From assembly GCA_947313935.1 (NCBI GenBank), contig CAMZNW010000083.1, positions 1 to 12,886 of the forward strand: a stretch of DNA of 12,886 nucleotides. The letters are read 5' to 3'. The notes under the pieces were generated by a model that was not told the DNA's origin, made no database searches, and saw nothing but the letters and a program-made list of their open reading frames with translations. The translations under genes were made by a program, and so were the position numbers. Of the stretch, positions 7,830 through 12,886 are shown piece by piece. Position 1 is the stretch's first letter. Each line of letters opens with the position of its first letter. This stretch comes from an uncultured Mollicutes bacterium (GTDB lineage: Bacteria > Bacillota_I > Bacilli_A > UBA3375).

Positions 7830-7857
7830 TTTAAATACATTTAAATAACATATTTAA
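7830..7857. repeat. Two adjoining AT-only inverted repeats upstream of the ytxG promoter
   Basis: TTTAAAT-AC-ATTTAAA (7830-7845) and TTAAATA-ACA-TATTTAA (7841-7857) are perfect 7-bp inverted repeats that share bases, so they could form only one at a time as hairpins. They lie in the 104-base gap between dinB and ytxG, just upstream of the -10. They may be an operator-like site or a weak end-of-operon structure for dinB; on the plus strand the second is followed by a T run. In such AT-rich DNA chance is a real alternative. Confidence 0.3.
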
Positions 7858-7875
7858 TTTTTTTATAAAAAACTT

Positions 7876-8985
7876 TTAATCATTTGGTATTTTTAAATAA
7901 ATTTGTTTATATATCGGATAATTTATTTGGTTAATATTATCACTTAAATTTGTTGCACTTAAACCTAATAGACGAATGCTTTTATTTAATAAAATTTTAT
8001 AATTAATTGTATTTTGTATAAATTGATTAATTTCTACCACTGAATTAATTGGATAATTATTGGTTTTACTTCGAGATATCTTAGTAAAATCACCATATTT
8101 AACTTTAATTATTAATGTTTTAAAACTTTTTTCTTTTTTCTTTAAGCGATTAGCTAATTCTTCAACTAATTTAGTTATAATAATTGTCATTTGAACTTCA
8201 TTTTTTATATTTTCACGAAAAGTTCTTTCACAACTTATTGATTTTATATTTCTTATAGCAACAATATTTCGTTTATCTATTCCACGAACATAATAATATA
8301 ATTGTTCGCCATTTTTCCCAAAATATTTTCTTGTTTTTTTTAAAGATATTTGTTTAAAGTCTTTTCCTTTATAAATTGCATAGTTATTAAATTCCTGATT
8401 TAATTTTTTTCCAACACCAGGAAATTTATTAATATTTAATTGTTCTAAAAATTCTATTGCTACTTTTGGTGGAACAATTGTCATTCCAGCTGGTTTATAA
8501 TAATCAGAAGCTATTTTAGCAATTAATTTATTGTATGATATGCCAATTGAACAAGTTAATTTTAATTTATTATATATTTCAAATTGAATCATTTTACCAA
8601 TTTTAGTTGCACTACTTATACCTTTTTTATTAAATGTCACATCTAAATATGCTTCATCTAAACTTACCATTTCTACAAGATCAGTATATTGTAAAAAAAT
8701 TTGTTTAATTTGTTGACTTATTTTATGATATTTCTTCATTTGTGGAGCTATATATATAGCATTTTAACATAAATTAGGCACCTTAAAAGCAGACATACCA
8801 GATTTAATTCCAAATTTTCTTGCTTCATAAGAACAAGTACAAACAACACTTCTTGAATCTGGTAATCCGGATATAATTACTGCCTTTCCTTTCAAACTAA
8901 GATTGTCTCTAATTTCTACTTGGGCAAAAAAACAATCCATATCTACATGAATTATTTTTTTATTTTGTTGATCCAAAGCCACCAC
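7876..8985 (-). pseudogene. dinB: dinB, DNA polymerase IV, interrupted by one in-frame TAA
   Basis: DinB is a Y-family translesion polymerase. The frame spans about 370 codons. The first part has IIHVDMDCFFAQVE (catalytic Asp at about 15), SYEARKFGIKSGMSAFKV, then VPNLC-stop-NAIYIAPQM. The second part carries the catalytic SLDEAYLDV (D, E at about 110-111), CSIGISYNKLIAKIASDYYKP, the helix-hairpin-helix FPGVGKKL and a little-finger domain ending in RLLGLSATNL. The TAA (8766-8764) parts the catalytic carboxylates, so neither fragment can polymerise. The start is ambiguous: no ATG precedes the first motif, and candidates are GTG at 8985 or 8982 or TTG at 8976, all inside the end of dut. A GGTGG run just before the TTG makes it plausible. 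The stop is 104 bases from the next gene. Identity is certain; activity is doubtful. Confidence 0.9.
8764..8766 (-). other. dinB: In-frame TAA stop within dinB (about codon 74)
   Basis: The minus strand reads AAT TTA TGT TAA AAT GCT ATA TAT ATA, i.e. NLC-stop-NAIYI, in a region where DinB proteins usually read LCPNAIY or similar. The frame is unbroken on both sides and no indel is needed. The next ATG (8739) has no SD. Confidence 0.88.
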
Positions 8986-9388
8986 TTCGTGTTTCTAATG
9001 TATAATCATCACAAGTTAATAAGAATTTTTCAAATATTGCTTGAGCAATTCTATCTCCTGATTTAAAACATTGAATTTCATTACCAAAATTATATAATGG
9101 AATCATAATATGTCCTTCATTAGAAGCATCATAATAATCTGCATCAATAATCCCAACATTATTAGCTAAACAAATTTTACGTTTAAATCCAACACTTGAA
9201 CGAATATATATTTTTAATACCTCATCATCTTGCATATATGCTCTTATTCCTGTTTGTACTAAAACAACTTCACCAGGGTTAATTTCAACATCTTCACAAA
9301 TTTTTAAATCATAACCTGCACTTTTAATTGTTGCTCGTTTAGGAAGTTCTTGATTACTAATATATGATACCTTTTCAAAACCGCGCAT
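8960..9388 (-). CDS. dut: dUTP diphosphatase (trimeric dUTPase)
   Basis: dUTPase hydrolyses dUTP to dUMP and pyrophosphate, keeping uracil out of DNA and feeding thymidylate synthesis. At 142 residues it matches the homotrimeric family, and the five motifs appear in order: I SAGYDLKI (23-30); II RSSVG; III NNVGIIDADYYDASNEGHI, with the catalytic-site Asp and Tyr, in the longer form typical of Firmicutes enzymes; IV GDRIAQAIFEKF; and V RSGGFGSTK at the C-terminus. The ATG at 9388 has an SD formed by TAAGGAG, whose TAA is the uvrA stop, eight bases back. The 3' end overlaps the dinB start region. It is the only intact gene of the uvrA-dut-dinB unit. Confidence 0.95.
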   Translation of the reverse strand: MRGFEKVSYISNQELPKRATIKSAGYDLKICEDVEINPGEVVLVQTGIRAYMQDDEVLKIYIRSSVGFKRKICLANNVGIIDADYYDASNEGHIMIPLYNFGNEIQCFKSGDRIAQAIFEKFLLTCDDYTLETRSGGFGSTK

Positions 9389-9396
9389 TTTTCTCC

Positions 9397-12216
9397 TTAT
9401 TGTAATAACGGGGCTAAATATTTAGCCGTATAAGATTCTTTATTTTTTATAAATTTTTTAGGTGGTCCATAGGCAATAACATCTCCACCTTTATCTCCAC
9501 CTTCATAACCTAAATCGATAATGTAATCTGCCACTTTAATTAAATCTAAATTATGTTCAATAATAATCATTGAATGACCATTATCTACTAATTTTTGTAA
9601 TACTTGAATTAATTTATCAATATCTTGAGCATGTAAGCCTGTAGTTGGTTCATCTAAAATATATAAAGTATCACCTTTAGTAGTTTTTTGTAGTTCTTTG
9701 GCAAGTTTAATTCTTTGAGCTTCACCACCTGATAACACTGTTGCTTGAGTTCCAACTTTTAAATATCCTAATCCCACTTCAACTAATGTACTGAATTTTC
9801 TTTTTATTTTAGGGATTTTACTGAAAAATTCATTTGCTTCAGATATTTCCATATTTAGTACATCTGAAATATTTTTACCATTATATTTTATTTCTAAGAT
9901 TTCATCATTATAACGTTTCCCTTCACATTTTTCACAAGTAATATAAACATCTGGTAAAAAATTCATTTCTATTTTTTTTATACCATCGCCTTCACATTCA
10001 TCACATCTTCCACCTGGAACATTAAATGAAAAACGTCCTTTTTTATAACCCCGAAATTTTGATTCTGGTAATTGAACGTATAAATCTCGAATATCATCAA
10101 ATACTCCAACATAAGTAGCGGGATTAGAACGTGGTGTTCGTCCAATTGGACGTTGATTTATGTTAATAACTTTTTTAAAATCAGTATGTCCTGTAATTGA
10201 TTTTACTTTCCCTGGTCTAATTTTAGCATCTGGATTGAAATAATTATATAAATTCTTATATAATACCTCATTCACTAGTGTAGATTTTCCACTTCCTGAA
10301 ACACCTGTAACACATACTAAGTTTTTTTTAGGGATTTTAATTGTAACATTTTTTAAATTATTTGCTGTTGCATTAATAATTTTTATATATCCATTATTTT
10401 GTTTTCGATATTTTTGAGGTAGTGGTATTTTCTTTTTGCCTGATAATTATGCTCCTGTTAATGAATTTTTATTTTTTAAAATTTGTTTTGGTGTTCCTTT
10501 AGCTGATATTTCTCCACCATAAATTCCAGCACCTGGTCCGATATCAATTATATAATCTGCAGCTAGCATTGTTTCTTCATCATGTTCAACTACAATTAAA
10601 GTATTACCTAAATCACGCATTTGCTTTAATGTACTAATTAAACGGGCATTATCTCGCTGATGTAGTCCAATTGATGGTTCATCAAGTACATACAATACTC
10701 CTGTTAATTTAGAACCAATTTGTGTTGCTAAACGAATTCTTTGGGCTTCTCCACCTGATAGTGTTGTTGCACTACGATTTAATGTTAAATAATCTAATCC
10801 TACATTAATTAAAAATAAATACCTAGCTTTTACTTCTTCAAAAACCATTTTAGCAATTTTCATTTCATTAGTAGATAATTTTATTTCGTCTAAGAATTTA
10901 TAAGCATCTCCAATTGGCATTTCTCCAAGTTGATAAATATTTTTACCGCTTATTTGAACAGATAACACTTCTTTTGATAATCGAGAACCTTGGCATTCAC
11001 GACAAGTTGTATTATTCATTAATCCATCTAAACTTTTACGCATTCGTTCACTTGATGTTTCAAGATATCGGCGCTTAACATTTCCTGCAACACCTTCCCA
11101 AATAAAGTCTTTACTAAATTCAATTGTTGCTGATTTATAGTCTAATTTTATTTTATCATTACTTCCATTCATGATAATATCTAAATCTTTTTGTTCTAAT
11201 TTATTAATGGGAGTATCTAAACTTATTTTATGATATATACAAGCAGCTTGTAGTTGTTTAAAATAATATGTATCTAAACCAAAACCACTAATTGTAATTG
11301 CTCCTTTATTTAAACTTAAATTTAAATTTGGACAAATTATATTAATATCTACCTCTTTTAATTGTCCTAATCCAGAACATGTTTTACAAGCTCCAATTGG
11401 ACTATTAAATGAAAATAATCTTGGTTCTAAATCTGGAACAGTAAAACCACAACTTGGACAAGCATAATTTTGGGAAAATATTTCTACTTGCCCTTCAAAA
11501 TCAACTTCAACTTTTTTATGTCCCATTTCTAATGCTTTTTCAATCGATGATAAGATTCTTGGTCGATCTGAACTTTTTGGTACAATTCGATCAATTACTA
11601 CTTTAATTATGTGTTTTTTATTTTTATCTAATTTTATATTATCTATTTCATCCAATAAATTGTATTTTTCTTTATTAATATAAACTCGATTATATCCTTC
11701 TTTTAATAAATATTCTAAAGTTTTTTTATGTGTACCTTTTTCCATATTAATTATTGGAGAAATTATTTGAATTCGACAATTTTTATATGTTTCAAAAATT
11801 TTATCTGCTATTTCTTTTGGTTGTTGAGATTTTATCACACAATGATGATTAGGACAGATAGGTATTCCTATTCTAGCATATAATAACCGTAAATAATCAA
11901 ATATTTCTGTTATTGTTCCAACTGTTGAACGAGGATTATTTGAACCATTTTTTTGATCAATACTAATAGCAGGTGATAATCCTTCAATACTATCAACATC
12001 AGGTTTTTCACTTCCTCCTAAAAATTGACGAGCATATGAGGATAAACTTTCAATATATCGTCTTTTTCCTTCAGCATAAATAGTATTAAAAGCTAATGTA
12101 GATTTACCACTACCAGAAGGTCCAGTTATTACAACTAATTTATTTTTTGGAATGTTAATATCAATATTCTTTAAATTATTTTCACGTGCTCCTTTTATAA
12201 CTATTTCATCTTGCAT
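9397..12216 (-). pseudogene. uvrA: uvrA, excinuclease ABC subunit A, interrupted by one in-frame TAA
   Basis: UvrA is the damage-recognition ATPase of nucleotide excision repair, acting with UvrB and UvrC. The frame is 939 codons, the normal size. The first half has Walker A GPSGSGKST (32-40), a zinc module (C253/C256 and C277/C280), signature LSGGEAQRIRL and Walker B YVLDEPSIGLHQRD (about 509-522). The second half has GVSGSGKST (638-646), a second zinc module (C738/C741, C761/C764), LSGGEAQRIKL and YILDEPTTGLH, and ends AKYLAPLLQ. Codon 590 is TAA, in SLTGA-stop-LSGKK, where the family has a Tyr (TGxYLSG). The truncated product would keep only the first ATPase half. The ATG at 12216 has AGGAG four bases upstream. 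A diverged site, GYEGGDKGG in place of GPEGGDKGG, is also seen. Family is certain. Confidence 0.94.
10447..10449 (-). other. uvrA: In-frame TAA stop within uvrA (codon 590)
   Basis: The minus strand reads ACA GGA GCA TAA TTA TCA GGC, i.e. T-G-A-stop-L-S-G. The family norm at this site is Tyr, so one TAT or TAC to TAA change suffices. The 171 bases that follow translate without a break into NNLKNVTIKIPKKN and the second Walker A, which shows that no frameshift is involved. Confidence 0.92.
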
Positions 12217-12220
12217 ATTA

Positions 12221-12225
12221 CTCCT
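12221..12225 (-). promoter_or_regulatory. Ribosome binding site of uvrA
   Basis: AGGAG four bases before the ATG at 12216, downstream of the extended -10. It fixes the uvrA start, which matches the family's usual N-terminus (IVIKGARENNLKNI). Confidence 0.7.
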
Positions 12226-12234
12226 ATCAATTTT

Positions 12235-12243
12235 ATTATATCA
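12235..12243 (-). promoter_or_regulatory. Extended -10 promoter for uvrA-dut-dinB
   Basis: TGATATAAT on the minus strand, about 19 bases before the uvrA ATG. It is identical in its nine core bases to the element before ytxG. The -35 is poor (AATTAT-like). No LexA-type box is evident nearby, so damage induction is not supported by the sequence. Confidence 0.65.
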
Positions 12244-12275
12244 TTTATATATAACTAATAATTAATTTAATTTGT

Positions 12276-12305
12276 AAAAAATAAATCAAATATCTGATTT
12301 ATTTT
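12276..12305 (-). terminator. Intrinsic terminator after the membrane-protein gene
   Basis: On the minus strand AAAATAAATCA-GATATT-TGATTTATTTT forms a perfect 11-bp stem with a 6-base loop and is followed by T residues. It starts eight bases after the TAA of the membrane gene and lies upstream of the uvrA promoter. The stem is AT-rich and so of modest strength. Its position between two transcription units supports the call. Confidence 0.65.
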
Positions 12306-12312
12306 AATAAAC

Positions 12313-12886
12313 TTATTTATGTTCTTTTATAAAAAAACCACTTAGTATTAATATCAATATGACTAAGATTATTGATTTAATATCTCCATTATTTATTATA
12401 AGATTTACTATTAATAAAATATTATATGCCATATAAAAATATATTCCTTCATAATAACGTTGTGCACTTAACCATAAAGTGAAAAATATTAAAACTGATA
12501 AAATTGTTGGTAATAATATATTTAAAGATATTCCTTGAATAATACCATATTGTAACATTCCTAAAAATATATTTAAAATTAAAATAATTGCAAAATAATT
12601 TGCATATGTTATCAAACCAGCTTCTGATAAAAAAGTAAAACTTAAGCGGTCTGATAATTTATTGCCTTTCATCCAATGTTCATAAAAAATTGAAAATAAA
12701 ATTGCCGTATATAACAATCCATAAATATTCAACCCACTATTTAAAGCTACGATAACAATTGCAATATAAGAAAAAATCACCATTGAAAAATATGCAGCTA
12801 TTAATGTTAAGATAATTAATCCATAATCAAAATAACCACTTATAAGCGATATAAATACTCCAATTGAACCTATAATAAATATTATT
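12313..12886 (-). CDS. Polytopic membrane protein, 3' part, possibly PnuC-like
   Basis: The frame is open from the window edge to the TAA at 12315-12313, giving at least 191 codons, so the true start lies outside. An internal ATG at 12783 has in-frame hydrophobic coding sequence above it and is not the likely start. The protein has about six hydrophobic helices with short loops and a basic end (FFIKEHK). The middle loop HWMKGNKLSDRLSF and the late stretch SAQRYYEGIYFYMAYNILLI recall nicotinamide-mononucleotide transporters (PnuC), which have a loop after NxLYG-like helices and an RYxExW...N pattern. The Trp residues typical of PnuC are largely replaced, so this is tentative. It is separated from uvrA by a terminator and belongs to an upstream operon. 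Confidence 0.6.
   Translation of the reverse strand, partial: IIFIIGSIGVFISLISGYFDYGLIILTLIAAYFSMVIFSYIAIVIVALNSGLNIYGLLYTAILFSIFYEHWMKGNKLSDRLSFTFLSEAGLITYANYFAIILILNIFLGMLQYGIIQGISLNILLPTILSVLIFFTLWLSAQRYYEGIYFYMAYNILLIVNLIINNGDIKSIILVILILILSGFFIKEHK

Noticed and set aside
8747..8760. A perfect 14-base palindrome GCTATATATATAGC next to the dinB stop.
   Set aside because: It encodes the conserved AIYIA stretch of DinB, so codon use in an AT-rich genome explains it without a regulatory role.
9397..10275. A separate short ABC-ATPase gene made of the C-terminal part of uvrA.
   Set aside because: The frame is continuous through the TAA, the only upstream start (GTG at 10275) comes after the second Walker A, and there is no SD. 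It is the second half of one uvrA.
7043..10449. Reassignment of TAA to a sense codon, which would make uvrA, dinB and the ccpA-like gene intact.
   Set aside because: TAA also ends dxs, cdd, tyrS, dut, tsaD and uvrA at their family-typical C-termini, and TAG is used as stop too. The residues expected at the three internal TAAs also differ (Tyr in uvrA; probably Pro, Ser or Lys in dinB).
1..12886. tRNA/rRNA genes, CRISPR arrays, insertion sequences or prophage genes.
   Set aside because: No cloverleaf-like GC-rich blocks, spaced direct repeats, transposase motifs or phage modules were seen. dut can be phage-borne, but here it is embedded between housekeeping genes with the same composition.

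Overview
The window comes from an AT-rich, low-GC Gram-positive genome (Firmicutes/Bacilli or a Mollicutes relative). Every recognisable gene lies on the minus strand, so transcription runs from high to low coordinates. Shine-Dalgarno (SD) sequences are strong (AGGAG/GGAGG) and intergenic gaps are tiny or negative. Gene order echoes Bacillus: ytxG-ytxH-ccpA-tyrS, cdd-era and dxs-tlyA. I counted about eleven in-frame TGG Trp codons and only one internal TGA, and that TGA falls where TsaD proteins normally have Gly. This points to the standard code with TGA as stop, and away from the TGA=Trp code of Spiroplasma and Mycoplasma.

Layout in transcription order. (1) 12886-12313: 3' part of an integral membrane protein, possibly PnuC-like, closed by a hairpin-plus-T-tract terminator. 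(2) 12243-7876: a promoter with an extended -10, then a DNA-maintenance unit uvrA - dut - dinB. (3) 7875-7772: a short AT-rich spacer with inverted repeats and a second promoter carrying the same TGATATAAT -10. (4) 7771-1: a long, tightly packed operon ytxG - ytxH - ccpA-like - tyrS - cdd - era - dxs - tlyA - tsaD - start of a probable SF1 helicase gene. It joins cell-envelope/stress-type proteins, a carbon-control regulator relic, tyrosine charging, pyrimidine salvage, ribosome maturation, isoprenoid synthesis, rRNA methylation and tRNA t6A modification. No RNA genes, mobile elements or CRISPR arrays were seen. No stretch over 300 bases lacks a gene.

The notable feature is decay by point nonsense. 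Four of the twelve genes (uvrA, dinB, the ccpA-like gene and tsaD) are each cut by exactly one in-frame stop codon (TAA, TAA, TAA, TGA). The reading frame on both sides is otherwise intact, with family motifs preserved. TAA also ends the conserved C-termini of neighbouring genes, so it is not reassigned. The simplest reading is recent nonsense substitution in a reducing, probably host-associated genome. Damage to tsaD is hard to square with its near-essential role unless there is readthrough, a second copy, or a sequence error. I found no convincing novel multi-gene system; the set of clean single-stop interruptions is the observation most worth following.
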